Below, piece after piece: positions 10,701 to 21,247 of a DNA stretch of 31,745 bases. The stretch's first letter is position 1, and each line of letters opens with the position of its first letter. This stretch comes from Candolleomyces eurysporus (taxonomy: Eukaryota > Basidiomycota > Agaricomycetes > Agaricales > Psathyrellaceae). The notes beneath the pieces are model-generated. The model ran no database searches. It was not told the origin of the DNA and was given only the letters and a program-made list of their open reading frames with translations. Where the stretch lies: contig JANBPK010001563.1 of assembly GCA_027579435.1 (NCBI GenBank), forward strand, positions 1 to 31,745, given 5' to 3'. The position numbers and the translations under genes were made by a program.

Positions 10701-12021
10701 TCTCCGCGCTGGTCAGAAGAAACACGGGAAGCTTAGTGCCGATCAGTGGCGCGTGCTTTGCAGTATTCACCTTACTGTGACTTTGATTCGTCTCTGGGGA
10801 CGCCAACCTCAAGAATCAAGATGGTATCAGATGCTGGTCAACTTCCTTGACCTTGTGAAGGCAGTCGAAATTGGCAGTATGCTTGTGGTCTCGAGGGACC
10901 ATATTGACGAATACGAGACACTCATGACAAGATACCTCATAACAATGAAGAGTTTATACAAAGAGGCCCGTGTCGTTCCAAACCACCATCTCGCTCTCCA
11001 TACCTCAGACTTCTTGGACATTTGGGGGCCGTCGCCTGAGACCCATGGCTTTGGATGGGAGCGTTATAATCATACGCTCCAGCAAATAAATACCAACAGA
11101 CGATTTGGTGAGTGGTATTAGGATTGATCAACTCCCAGGATGATACTGAGATGTTTATTCAAAAGGTGATATCGAAAAGTCTTACATGACCACTTCGACG
11201 CGACGTGCAAATCTTCTATCTTTACTGTCATTAACTTATATTCGCGAGAATGTCTCGAAAATGTATTCACGATTACAGGGTGTTCTCCAACCTGAAACCT
11301 CAGGAACTCGGTTAAACGATATCCTCCGCCCCAGCACACCGCCGCTCTCAAAAGAGAAAAACCGATCTGGACAGAGCGCCTATCTCTCCACTGAAGAGGT
11401 GGCAAAGCTGGCGACACTACTGGATTCAGATCGAGAAGATAATCGGCTTAATTCTCTGTCGTCAACGCTCCATTCCTTCAAGTTGCGTGGGATCACCTAC
11501 AGGCCACATTACCGTTNCCCCCCGGGATAGCAATGTGTTGATCGGCTCTAGCAGTGGATCCCGTCCTGCCCGACTCGAGAAAGTTTTTCTCCATTACCGA
11601 GAAGTTCCAGGACAGGGAGAAAGGGAAGAAATCTTCTGCAAAATTCGGTTCCTCCAGTCCTTATCCCCGGCCATTCTCGAAGAAGATTGGTTTCTGCAGT
11701 TTGGGCCCAGTGGGGGGTCGCTTTGGTCTACTGAATACGAACACGATTTCCTCATCATTCGACCCCCATCCATCATTTGCCACTTTGCTCGGACAAGGTT
11801 GGAAGAAGTGGACACCGGGTTTGGTGTCCCTACCTTTCATGTTCTACCCCTAGACAGAGTGCGTGCAGGCTTCATTTTGATTAACATTGTGACCCACCTT
11901 CTTTTAGCTAAAAACCCAAATTGAACGCACCGGAACACCAATGAGAGATGGAGCGTTTGAGGAGATAGTTGGAAGCGACGAAGAGAACGATGATGAAAGG
12001 GATAGAATGGACATAGATTAA
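7778..12021 (+). CDS. Plavaka/Tnp2-type (CACTA-class) transposase
   Basis: Six exons (7778-8459, 8509-10022, 10074-10505, 10567-11107, 11166-11858, 11908-12021) give about 1,324 residues once the single N at 11517, beside a C run, is dropped. The N-terminus has a Cys-rich cluster (CVCAKC ... H). The central region carries the hallmarks of the Tnp2/Plavaka family seen in Agaricomycetes: GGDPLYNR, then SGDGFNPF (Asp at about 9180), PGPDKPS (Asp at about 9321), a CTFCWL zinc knuckle at about 9530, and DTMHNFLNG (Asp at about 9738). I take these Asp residues as candidates for the RNase H-like catalytic triad. The C-terminal part has WGPSPETHGFGWERYNHTLQQINTNRRFG, another family landmark (shown here only to residue-level motif; it is at about 11025-11107), and an acidic tail. 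It would cut and join the element ends in the nucleus. It is the only mobility gene present. Apart from the N, no stop or frameshift is seen. Confidence 0.88.
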
Positions 12022-12103
12022 ATGAGCACAGGACGGTTACACAAAACTGGGAGAATATAATACGTGTACAATGCATCGAGTCCGTTTTCCATAAAAATGC
12101 GAA

Positions 12104-12883
12104 TTAAATCCAGATTGGTTCCCCGGATGCACGGATGTGGAGCGTATGAGACGGGTCCTCTGGATGCGCCTGGCCCTGGAACCCAACGATCCATAATCCT
12201 CGGGTATCTTTCACCCAGATCTGGTGCCCGTTATGATGGAAATGAATATATATATCGCCAGCGTCCATCGCTGCAGAGCACGAAGGTTGAGGTATCGGGG
12301 TTGGTGCACAAGACTCGAACCAGACTGTGGCTCTTCCGGAGAGTCCTGTGGCTTCGTATCGACGAAACTTGAGACGGGGAGGAGGGGTTTTGGCGCTATT
12401 ATTCGAAGTGGAAGCGACATTTGGAGATTGAGTCTTGGCCGTCGCACGACCTCTGCCAAGTCTAGAGGATACTGAGGGTGCGGTGTCGTTTTGGGAACCA
12501 CCATGCCTGATAGTCCAAGGATCGCGACTGTTGGAGGGCACCGGTTTGGTTTCTTCCTCCCAGGGATTACGAAACAGAATATCTTGAGGCCTGTCTTGAG
12601 CAGAAAGTACGACGGCAGACGGACGATGGGCAGGGGCAGGGGGGGATTACGGATGGACCTAAAGAACGGGGTGGTGGAAGAGAAGGTTGGGTCAAAGGAG
12701 GGGATATGCTCCTAGAGGAGCGCCGTCTGATCTTTCGTCGCCGCAAGGAGAATCTACGCCGGTCTAAGGACGACCTCTGGGACTTGAAATGAGAATACAG
12801 TCTTATTAACAAGCTTGATTGCGCACCATATCGACTGGTTCCATGTTGTGCAGATGGACGGGAACTTTGTCGAGGAGAGCCAT
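12104..12883 (-). CDS. Hypothetical Pro/Arg-rich protein with a GDIYIHF C-terminal domain
   Basis: The model has two exons, 12827-12883 (start MALLDKVPVHLHNMEPVDM) and 12104-12776. It gives 242 residues if the C7 run at about 12640-12647 is really C6. The middle is basic then proline-rich (SPPLTQPSLPPPR). The C-terminal 60 residues look folded: GDIYIHF, GHQIWVKDTRGLWIV, HPEDPSHTLHIRASGEP. I have seen similar Trp/His/Pro-rich endings in Agaricomycete hypothetical proteins but cannot name a function. It is convergent with the transposase, with 82 nt between the stops. The opposite strand also has Lys/Glu-rich open frames across 12545-13058, so strand choice for the upstream half is not certain. 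Confidence 0.5.
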
Positions 12884-13372
12884 CTCTGAAAGGTGCTTCG
12901 TAGATGTGCTGGCACGTAAGGAAAACCGCCTGCGGAGACGAACTGAAGAAGCTTTGCCCTTGCGCTACCAGCGACAATCAGTATTAACCAAACTATCGAA
13001 AATGGAAGAGCGTGCCTTAGCGTTTTGGGAGTCGAGCTTTGAAGAGGAGAAGATATGAACACTCCTAAGGCGACACGGAGTGGCTTTCATGGTGGTCCGA
13101 AGGAAAGAGGGAAAAACCTGAGAGTCAGGTTTAAATCATTGACGATGGTTAGTGGCATAGTGGCATATCCCAACAAGGTATCTGCTGTGCGATTCCAATT
13201 TCGCTGGGCAAGGATCACGTGGTCTGGTCCGGTTTGGCCCTTGCAAAACGCAAAAACAATCGGGCGCCAATACCTTTGTCTCAACAAGCACTGATATAAT
13301 GTCTGATAAATCCCTCTTAACGCTTATTTTCTCTCTCTTTCTCTTAGATATACCGCCACACATCTCACCACT
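12884..13372. other. Intergenic region between divergent genes
   Basis: This 489-nt region separates the start of the minus-strand hypothetical gene from the start of the plus-strand DESD-family gene. A plus-strand frame ending at 13058 is Lys/Glu-rich but has no start, partner exon or family match. A pyrimidine-rich tract (CTCTCTCTTTCTCTTAG) lies just before the ATG at 13373, typical of a fungal core promoter or leader. Confidence 0.45.
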
Positions 13373-15563
13373 ATGAGCGAGGATAATGGTGGGCTATTTC
13401 CGTCTATCGTGTTTCTAACTCATCGAACCTCTTCGTTCAGCCATGGATGATGGGTCTGGTATCCACACCAGGGTGCGCGCATCGCTCTTTTTGAGACGAA
13501 CTACGACTGATTCTCGAGTAGGGATCTACCCCAACCACACCCAAAGCTCAAGGAGTGCCGCCGGCAGCAAATATCCAGAGCCTCGCTGGGCCTTCGCAGG
13601 TACGGCTATGGCTTGCTTGATGGAGTGAATTAACTGAGATTATATGTAGCTGTACAATCCGCTCCATGCACCCTATTCACTCGCTCAGCCACCAAACCCA
13701 CACGCTCCTTACCCACTATCTGAACAGCCGAATTTGCACACTCCATATCCGCTCCCTCAGCAACCAATCCCCGGCGGTTACCCCCACTTCCAACCACCCA
13801 CCGCCCTTGGATATGGCTATCCACCACAAGTGCCACCATTTCACCCAGCATATTACCCGCTCCCTCATGGCTATCAGCCTCCTCCCGCGGATCCCAGGCA
13901 ACAGCAATATATGTACCCTCAGGCGAGGGAGTCGTCAGAAACGCCATCCGAATCAGAATCGTTACACAACACTTCGGCCGCTGGAAGCGTTTCCGAACCA
14001 GAGAGCGCTGCCACTGCCACCACTCATACTTGACCAAACAAGAGATGGCGTCCTGCTGACTTTGGCGTGCAATCGTCTATCAACGGAGAAGGTGCTGCAG
14101 CGTCTAACGGGCCAAAACACGACATTCCCGACAAGGTAAGCAACTGGCTCCTTATATGAGCCTGACCTAGAACCTCATGCCTAAGATTCGGACAGATGGT
14201 TCTTGAGCGCCTTCAGTCGCAATACACGCAGATTTACCAGAGATTGGATGCCATAGCCTCCAATATGGCGACTCCGGTACGTTGTGGTCCTCCTCGTCCA
14301 AGCAGTAACTGAATCAGTGGCTTCAGGTTCCACAGGCTCAATCTCTAACTCACTCGGAAGAAACGTTGCAGCAAATCCTCAAAGGGTTTCAAGAAACGAC
14401 TGAGATCCTTCGAGAAGGATTCCGCGTGCAATCAGGTCAAGCTGGGCCTGATGTGAAGGCTGAAGTTCCAGGAGACCGGATGGACATCGACCCCGCCAGT
14501 CAGCTACTACCGCAAGCAGAGGTGAAGAAGGCTCTGAAGAGTCGTAGCGATGCTTCAAATGCAGTTGCGGTAAGAACAGTGCATTTTTCACGTTCTGTGG
14601 CTGACGTCCATCACAAAGCGTATTGTTCGTGGTTATTTCAAGGAGGTTTACAAGGGGAGAATGGAAGATCGCGCTGCCGTACGCGGATTCAAGGCATCTG
14701 AAGGCCCTTGCTGCACAATCGACAATTTCAAACTGGATCTCGATAGCCCGCCCAATGCCGAGTGGAACAAATCTGCCAAGAAGGTGTTCCTCAGAGGGCT
14801 GCTGGAAGCGAAAGCCGACGATCTCTGTAAACACCAGCCCACTCCCAAAGTTCTCGAAAGCCTATTCGTGTCCAATTTTCGGAATACCAGGGCGAAGTTG
14901 AAGTGGCAACAGCAGCCAGAAGAGGAGCAAAACATAGTCAAGCGAACGCACCGTCGGGCAGAACGGAAAAGATGGGTATGTAATGCAATTTTGGCGCACG
15001 AGTTGTAACTAAACATGTCCCTGGTGATCTTCTAGTTGTACTTCCGTCGTCTGCAGGCTGCTGACCGCTTCGAAGATACCAAGCGCCATATTGCAATGAT
15101 TGCTGCTTATGGATGGGAAGGCATGAGCACTGACGAAAGCGACCACGAGAATGGCACCGGTGGACCTTCCTACACTGTCCTCAATAAGAGGTGGAGGAAT
15201 CCTCATGCGGCTGCGTGTCTACAGACGCTCGACGGCCTTCATCGTGATTCGAGGTTCAAGNAAAAACCGTACCGTGACACCTGGGGCGCACGCTCACCAT
15301 CGAACACCTTCCCACAGGCTCTCCAACAGCCGTCCAGTGCCGAACCTTCCAACTGGATTATACGATCCCCAATGGTTGGTCCGCCAGCCTGACATCGTGA
15401 AGGAAGACCTCGAGATTACCGAGGGTGCAGAGTATGACTTCTCCCATACTGCCGCAATTGAAGAGTGCGTCATTTACCTAAATCTCAGTCTCAATTCTAA
15501 TTCCCATCCAGTTTGTCGCGAGTGAATAACGGAAAGAAAGATTCCATTTACCCTTATGCTTGA
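13373..15563 (+). CDS. Agaricomycete-specific hypothetical protein (MSTDESD / YDPQWL family)
   Basis: Exons as I read them are 13373-13388, 13441-13472, 13522-13599, 13650-14135, 14196-14276, 14327-14569, 14619-14975, 15036-15464 and 15512-15563; all phases fit if two defects are allowed. First, a TGA at 14031-14033 interrupts exon 4, yet the same frame continues sensibly (NKRWRPADFG) to the next donor. Second, the N at 15261 must be dropped to keep frame. The N-terminus is rich in Pro, Tyr and Gln (PHAPYPL, YGYPPQVPPFHP). The middle has a helical stretch and a basic segment (RRAERKRWLYFRRLQ). The C-terminus has GMSTDESDHE, KRWRNP and PVPNLPTGLYDPQWL, a pattern I recognise from large families of unknown function in mushroom genomes. 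It may bind nucleic acid, judged only from charge. The last exon is the least certain; without it the frame stops at 15525. Confidence 0.65.
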
Positions 15564-15940
15564 CGAACCGACACATCTTTCGTCTCTCCTTCTTATTAAT
15601 CTCTCCTTTACAATTGACGAACCGGTGCATCTTTTTTTCTCTTTTGCTTGACTAAGGAATTGACCCTTCACTCTCCTTCTGATTCTTTGGTCGACGCATG
15701 GTTCCCTCCTCTTCTTCTGATTGACATATCTATCTTTACCTTATCCAAAATTCCACTGTAAAATCGTTTTATGCTTCGACTTAATATACAATCTCCCTCT
15801 AGTTGAATTGCACTAGCCCGACGTCACACCCTCGTGTTATTTGAGCGTGTATACTAGATGCTTCATCAAAACATAACAAAGAGGGCGCATGCGTACCGTC
15901 CCCCAAGCCACATTTCCTTTTCCTTTCAACCTCAGTGACC
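15564..15940. other. Intergenic region with degenerate TTGACGAACCG repeats
   Basis: No gene is seen. The motif TTGACGAACCG followed by R-Y-R-CATCTTT occurs at about 15560 (ending the upstream gene) and again at about 15613, with weaker TTGAC echoes near 15647, 15660 and 15720, in a T/C-rich background (CTCTCCTTCT). It may be an old tandem duplication in the 3' region. The pyrimidine-rich tract continues to the WD40 gene start. Confidence 0.45.
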
Positions 15941-17587
15941 ATGTACACTGCAATTGCAAACATAACTCAGCATCAGGATACCGTCAACTGCCTTGGGTTC
16001 TCTGATGACGGTGTCTTCTTAGCCAGTGGAGACGACTCAGGCCTTCTCGTCATCTCCAGAACCGAAGATCCAAAGAAATACGACAAGTACCACCTCGCCG
16101 ATTCCATCACCTGTCTTGTCTGGATTCCTGGCTCTCAGAGTCTTTACGTTGGACTCGCAAACTGTGATGTCAATCTGATCTTTTTGGTCTGTCTTCCCCT
16201 TCGTGTGGTCGGGACAAAGCGACTGAATTTGAACAGGAAGAAGAAAGAGCATACCGCCTCAAATTTCACCCTCCTGGATACGACGATATGGCCCAGGATT
16301 TGAAAAGCATTACCCAAGTCAATTGTCTCTCCTTCGATCCATATCATTCCCGGCTCGCTGTAGGAGTCGGTTCTATGATGGTCGTCGCCTCTATTCCCGA
16401 CCTGAGGTCAAGTGAGTGAGAGATCCAGTCACCCTTCACTCATGTCTGAAGCTTTCCTCCAGATAAATACAACGAAGAATGCGTGATCATCCCCGAGGAC
16501 CGTGCATCTAAGAAGAACTCCATGTTACTCAAGAGTCTCCCTGCCGAAGTCCGCTCTGTGCATTTCATTGAGGAAGGACAGCAGATTGTTGTGACCTATC
16601 TCGAGGAAGGGATACGGTGCTATGGCATCCACGATCGCAAGGAAATGTGGAGAATAGTCCCCAAAAGTTACAGGATGTGAGTAGCATCCATTCTCTTACT
16701 CTCACTTGAGATTGTCTGACGTTCCCCAAGAGGAAGGTCGACCCTCGATAGTCAAATGCGATTTATTGTCTGTTCCAATCTCTACAACGGCTTCAACGTC
16801 TACAGTATTCGCAAGAAAGCTTATCACCGAACCTTTATTCATGAAACAAGCGAAGAGAATAATGTTATATTACCCATCCTATTCATTCACGACGACGACG
16901 ATGTGCTTCTAGGATCGGCATTCGGTCAGGTCACTGTTCGGTCCATATGGGGTGACGGTTCTACCACTCTCGATCATGGTACTGTTTCTCTGCATAGACC
17001 CACATTAGAAGTCGAAACTCATGCGCGCTTTAGGGGATGATATGATACAAGCAATTGTAGGTTGTGCCCACAAGCCGGATCATGACCCTCTTAACACTTC
17101 AAATTCTTGACTAGGCATTTACCGACGCCCTCAAATCGGGATGTTATATTGCAACTGCATGTGCCGAGAAGGGCTTGGAGACGTACATTAGGCTTTGGCT
17201 TCAAATGGATGAAGAAGGTACCATTCCTTCTATCCTGCGGCGAACCTTGTCCTCACTCATTTATATCCAACAGTGTGCCTCCCAGTATTAGCCTCCAAGC
17301 CAACTTCCACGGGCCTGCCCCAAGCACAGGCTTTGCACGGCCGTGTGCCAGACGGAGGCTCATCAAGGATTGTGAAGACACCCCGCCGCGATTCTCGCCG
17401 ACAATCCAGTACAATGATCCGTGGAAGCACTCGAGGGACATCGTGGGCCACTGCTCTTACTTTGGTGCTCTGCGGGATATTGCTCACCTTGACTGTGGTT
17501 TCCCTGCTGGTCCAAGAAGGATCTTATACTGAAGGAAGGTGGCGTATCAACACAGCAATTTCGAGGAGGGGGTCCTCAATCCCATGA
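15941..17587 (+). CDS. WD40-repeat protein with C-terminal transmembrane anchor
   Basis: Seven exons (15941-16186, 16237-16411, 16463-16676, 16731-16978, 17034-17056, 17115-17217, 17274-17587) give 440 residues with every junction in phase. The N-terminal part has WD40-type units: HQDTVNCLGFSDDGVFLASGDDSGLLVI, then ADSITCLVWIPGSQSLYVGLANCDV (motif cores GVFLASGD and CLVW), then VNCLSFDPYHSRLAVGV and VLLGSAFGQVTV. This suggests a beta-propeller used as a binding platform. The C-terminal 100 residues are Ser/Arg-rich and then hold one hydrophobic helix (WATALTLVLCGILLTLTVVS) close to the end, so a tail-anchored membrane protein is likely. WD40 proteins with such tails are expanded in Agaricomycetes; their role is not known to me. 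It ends 129 nt from the stop of the convergent RING-like gene B. Confidence 0.8.
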
Positions 17588-17716
17588 CATAGTAGCGTTA
17601 CACGTCACCAACCAATGTCTCTTGTATTTGATCTCATATACCATTTCGAATTGTTGCGGGAACCAGCGTCGAAAGATGACACAAACTGAATACATTTGCA
17701 GCGAACATCCTATCTA

Positions 17717-18559
17717 TCAAGCCTGAGAAGAGCCACCTTCGGAAGCACGGAATTGAGGATCCTCCCGTGTAGCCAATTTCTCGAGAAGCTGGGTCTACAA
17801 AGCCCAAGCTGAAGTCAACAAAACGGCTAAAGAGAAAACAAAAAATAAATACCTGTTTTTTCAGGACCTGGATCTGTCCTTCTAGCTCATCATTTGTTTT
17901 CTGAATTTCACTCGTCCTTCCTTCGGTCGCCTCAAACATCTCTTTCAACTGCTGGGTTTCATTCCGAAGAGTTTGTAAACGGTCGATTCCCTGCCTGATC
18001 TGGTCGTCGAGTACGCCATTCATTTTGGCATGGTCTTCTAATTGCTGCTTTTGCCTCTCAATTCGAACCTGCAGTCTCCCGATCTCTTCTGTGATACGCT
18101 TGTGCAACAGGTCGCTAAATACGACAATCAGTGAAAAGACACTCTTGGAAAGTATCGTTCGACTTACGACTCCAATTCTAATTGACGAACGATAACTTGC
18201 TCCCTGGAAAGGAGATCGTCACTATCTTCAGCCAGATATATGCGAGCTTTCTTGAGAATTTGATTTTGACACCCAAACTGCCTGCACCTCTCATCATCAC
18301 GGAGGATCGCTGTCCAGCAGTGATTGCAAAACAAATCGGCTGAGGGATGGAGGGTTAGTAATAAATCCAGGTGCTCCAACAACCTCGAGTATTACGCACC
18401 ACAGCAGGCAGTAGGCGCCAGATCATTCTGCCCAAATATCATCATTTGACAACGGTTGCAGAGGAGGGTTTTTGCGGTTGGGGCCTCGGGAGGTGCACTG
18501 TCTTGATCCTGGCCCATAACCAGCTCGTCGACAGAGATGTGGTCGTCAGTATCTGACAT
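17717..18559 (-). CDS. RING-like/coiled-coil protein B, zinc ligand His replaced by Asp
   Basis: Four exons (18400-18559, 18168-18339, 17853-18114, 17717-17794) give 223 residues in phase. After an acidic N-terminus (MSDTDDHISVDE) comes a RING-like pattern: C34, C37, C53, D55, C58, C61, C72 and C77. The spacing C-x-D-x2-C-x2-C-x10-C matches the RINGs of genes A and C, with Asp where they have His. Asp can bind zinc, so the fold may persist, but E2 binding is uncertain. Exon 3 encodes a strong coiled coil (ERQKQQLEDHAKMN, ETQQLKEMFEATEG). The last intron is phase 0 and the one before the coil is phase 2, as in genes A and C, which supports common descent; the intron inside the RING is extra. 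An in-frame ATG seven codons upstream (18580) is an alternative start. It is head-to-head with F-box-like gene 1. Confidence 0.8.
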
Positions 18560-19275
18560 TATACCAGGAAGGAGTTGCAAAGGTGCAGAAAAGGGTAACT
18601 GCTAGTATATCGATTATCAAGCGTGGTTTCGAAGGGCACCGTTAAATCGGAATCAGTTGTATTATTGGTTCCGCAAAGACACGAGCTCCAAGCACGAGTT
18701 TGGCTGAGTTTTGCCGATGTGCCGTCGTCAAGCACAAGCATACAACCCGACAAGGGCTTGAGCATCGCATCGTCTGCGGTGACTTGTGGGTAATGTCAAC
18801 GTCAACGACAACACTGAAGGTCGACAGAATGCAAGGTCGCTTTTGCATGTCCGCACTATTGGGAACTCAGGCTGGTCCATTCACCCATTATCGGTGTTCT
18901 GCAGTGGACAGGCGCCAGTGACGCTCAGTGCTAGCGCAACTATCACCCTTGTTTGGTTTGGTGAGTGGGATTCCCAAACAAAAGGGCTGAAGGCTGAGCA
19001 TCGATATCCTTACCCCTCAGACGCGTTTCGTGCACGTGCTTGAAAGATTCCGTTGCCAAAGACCTTTCACCTCCCTTTCTTTCATTTCTATTTCATACTC
19101 CCCTGTGTCTTTCAAGATGGCCTTTTAAAGCCTTTTGAGAGTGGGTTTCTCACTTGAAATAAACCTCCCCTCAAACCTTTCTTTTTAATCGGTGCGCTTT
19201 CCGAAACGAACTCACTTGAGCCTCATTGACACTATCTCCCTCAGATTCGTATCGTCTTCGCCTTATACCTTCCCC
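18560..19275. promoter_or_regulatory. Divergent intergenic region between RING-like gene B and F-box-like gene 1
   Basis: About 716 nt separate the two start codons, which point away from each other, so this must hold both promoters. Several open frames cross it but none has splice partners or a known motif. A CCTTTTAAAGCC TATA-like stretch lies at about 19122, some 150 nt before the plus-strand ATG. T/C-rich leader sequence follows (19068-19110). Confidence 0.45.
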
Positions 19276-20916
19276 ATGTCGATGCTTCAGCCCTCCTACA
19301 TCCCTTACACCCACAGTGAACCCCTTTTTGTCATCCCCGAGGTCCTGGAGATTGAAGATACACGCACCAACACAATGATATCCGGATTTCCCTCCTCTGT
19401 CCTTTCCAATGTCCTCACTTTCCTCGTCAACTCTTGCACAAGCAACAACCCCTCCCAACCGGCCCATGATCTTCTCAGAGTCAGTCACGTCGACTCCCAC
19501 CTTCGGAAAGCTTGCCTGGGCAACCCTGCTCTCTGGAACCAAGTGCTTTCCTTGAATGGGATAAGCCCTCGTTTCTTCAGCGCCATCGTGGAAAGGTCTG
19601 GTACCCTTCCACTTTCGCTCTCAGTTCGAGAAGACGGGTCTCTTTCCACCGGGCCAGAAGTATGGAGCCTACTGATGGATATCCTTCTCCGGATTCGCTC
19701 TCTTGACGTTGAGGTGGACGAGGGTTATGAGGGGACCAAAGCAAGGTTCCTCCTTGCACTGCTCACAATCAATGCTCCGGCATTGGAAGAGTGCGTGATC
19801 GTCTTTCATGGTCAGCGCAGTGTTCCGCTGAATTGCTTCATCCCGCACGGTCGCACTCCTCGCCTTCGCCAATTGGAACTCATCAACTGCTTCATCCCTC
19901 TCGACCGATGTCACTTCCCTCAACTTGCCAGCATTGCTGTGCGTTCCATCAATGGCGAACCGACTCTGCCTTCCCCTTACGACTGCCTCCGTTTCCATGT
20001 CCAATTCCGGTACCTCCGACAATTGGTCCTTTGGAATGCGGTCCAGCAATCCTCTACTCCCAACCAGATTATCAGGCCCCCTCCTGTTGAGCTTCCTTTC
20101 CTCGAGGCGCTCATCCTTCTGGGTAGCGGAGCCGCGTGCAAGCAATTAGCAGAGGTCTTTCGAATCCCCTCCGAGTGCAACCGCTCGGTTACCATCCAAT
20201 TTCCTGGTGATTGCCAGTGTACTTCTGCCGATGCAACAGCTGCTGCGTTGGCGGCATGCTCATTCATTCCCGAAGACCTCAAGTACACTGCCTGCCTGCT
20301 GGAATCGACTTCCGTCGTTCAAGCCTTAAAGTTCTCCACCCCGTCGCAGAAAGGGACCGCCAAGTTCAGCTTCCTCATAGGCAAATCACTCGATTTTCCG
20401 GCCTTTGGGCCTATTTCCTTTCTGTTAAAAGCCTCTGCCTACGTCCCTTTCATCTCTTGGCTGCCGGGCTTTGCGATGACAGCTCAAGATGCGTTTTTGT
20501 TCACCCTCTGGCAATCACTGTCCCTCACCTGCAACAATGCGCTCTCCTCCGTCGACCTTTTGAACTTGTCATTTGACGGTTCGTCCGCAGCTCCCCACTT
20601 CCTCGTCCCTCTCTTCGAGTCAATGCCAAACATTGCAATGGTTGCAGCAATGGTTCCTCAGGTGTACTCCAATCCGTCGTTCCTCAATATCACCGGACGC
20701 AAAGAGTTGTTCCCCAAGCTTGACACCCTCGGCATTCCATTAAACCGCAGCAAGGCAGATCTGACTTGCCTTCCTCAACTTCTACGGCACAGGCAGGGCA
20801 TCAGGAATGTCTTGTTTTATATCTGTCCGGTGTGGTCTGGCCAAGTTCGATCCACCATTCAGGATCTGACCAAGGATTTCCCGGAGAATGTTGAGATAGG
20901 GTGGATGGAGAATTGA
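19276..20916 (+). CDS. F-box-like protein 1 (putative SCF substrate adaptor)
   Basis: This is a single-exon gene of 546 residues. The first ATG in a good position is at 19276 (MSMLQPSYIP). An F-box-like motif starts at about residue 36: FPSSVLSNVLTFLVN, then LLRVSHVDSHLRK and NPALWNQV. This is the P-x-E/S-V-L ... V-S-x-V-x-x-x-L-R ... P-x-L-W pattern typical of Agaricomycete F-box proteins. The rest is long and leucine-rich with degenerate repeats, suited to substrate binding. F-box proteins bind Skp1 and present targets to cullin-RING ligases; here that role is inferred. It is clearly paralogous to the minus-strand gene at 21936-23603: shared blocks include NG(I)(S/D)xxF, VExxEGxxGT, CKQLAxxFxxPxxC and FPxDCQC/FPNHPLC. 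No frameshift or stop is seen. Confidence 0.75.
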   Translation: MSMLQPSYIPYTHSEPLFVIPEVLEIEDTRTNTMISGFPSSVLSNVLTFLVNSCTSNNPSQPAHDLLRVSHVDSHLRKACLGNPALWNQVLSLNGISPRFFSAIVERSGTLPLSLSVREDGSLSTGPEVWSLLMDILLRIRSLDVEVDEGYEGTKARFLLALLTINAPALEECVIVFHGQRSVPLNCFIPHGRTPRLRQLELINCFIPLDRCHFPQLASIAVRSINGEPTLPSPYDCLRFHVQFRYLRQLVLWNAVQQSSTPNQIIRPPPVELPFLEALILLGSGAACKQLAEVFRIPSECNRSVTIQFPGDCQCTSADATAAALAACSFIPEDLKYTACLLESTSVVQALKFSTPSQKGTAKFSFLIGKSLDFPAFGPISFLLKASAYVPFISWLPGFAMTAQDAFLFTLWQSLSLTCNNALSSVDLLNLSFDGSSAAPHFLVPLFESMPNIAMVAAMVPQVYSNPSFLNITGRKELFPKLDTLGIPLNRSKADLTCLPQLLRHRQGIRNVLFYICPVWSGQVRSTIQDLTKDFPENVEIGWMEN

Positions 20917-21247
20917 TGACGAGAGTTCCTCATTTGCTCGTTTCCTTCGTTGTTGTGATCATTGTATTTGTATGAACCACGCTCCGTCGTAATTAACAGC
21001 CTCTCACAAAGTTCTCTTCAATTACCTTTGTTTACTCTGTAACATCTTCATGAATTTGATATGTACGGTGCAAATAGACTCTATTGGTCCTCCTTTCTTG
21101 TTACGTTCCTCCTCTATTCTAGGTCAGGAGGTATTTAAGTGCGAGTCGGCGCCAAGCCTAGAACGTCTGGACCGTAAAACGGCTCCAATATAATCGGGTG
21201 TGGTAGGGGCTACCCGCTTCAACTTCACGCCTTACGGTAGTCCTACC
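20917..21247. other. Intergenic region upstream of RING gene C
   Basis: These 331 nt hold the 3' region of F-box-like gene 1 and the promoter of RING gene C. A GTATTTAAGTG TATA-like stretch lies at about 21130, near 115 nt before the ATG. No gene was found. Confidence 0.45.

Noticed and set aside
12491..13058. Plus-strand Lys/Glu-rich open frames that look like a coiled-coil protein.
   Set aside because: They lack a shared start and convincing donor/acceptor pairs, and they lie opposite the minus-strand model with a better C-terminal domain and a good intron. Strand choice for 12776-13060 remains somewhat open.
14031..14033. The in-frame TGA as a selenocysteine codon.
   Set aside because: Mushroom-type fungi are generally held to lack the selenocysteine machinery, no selenoprotein motif surrounds it, and sequencing error or a null allele is simpler.
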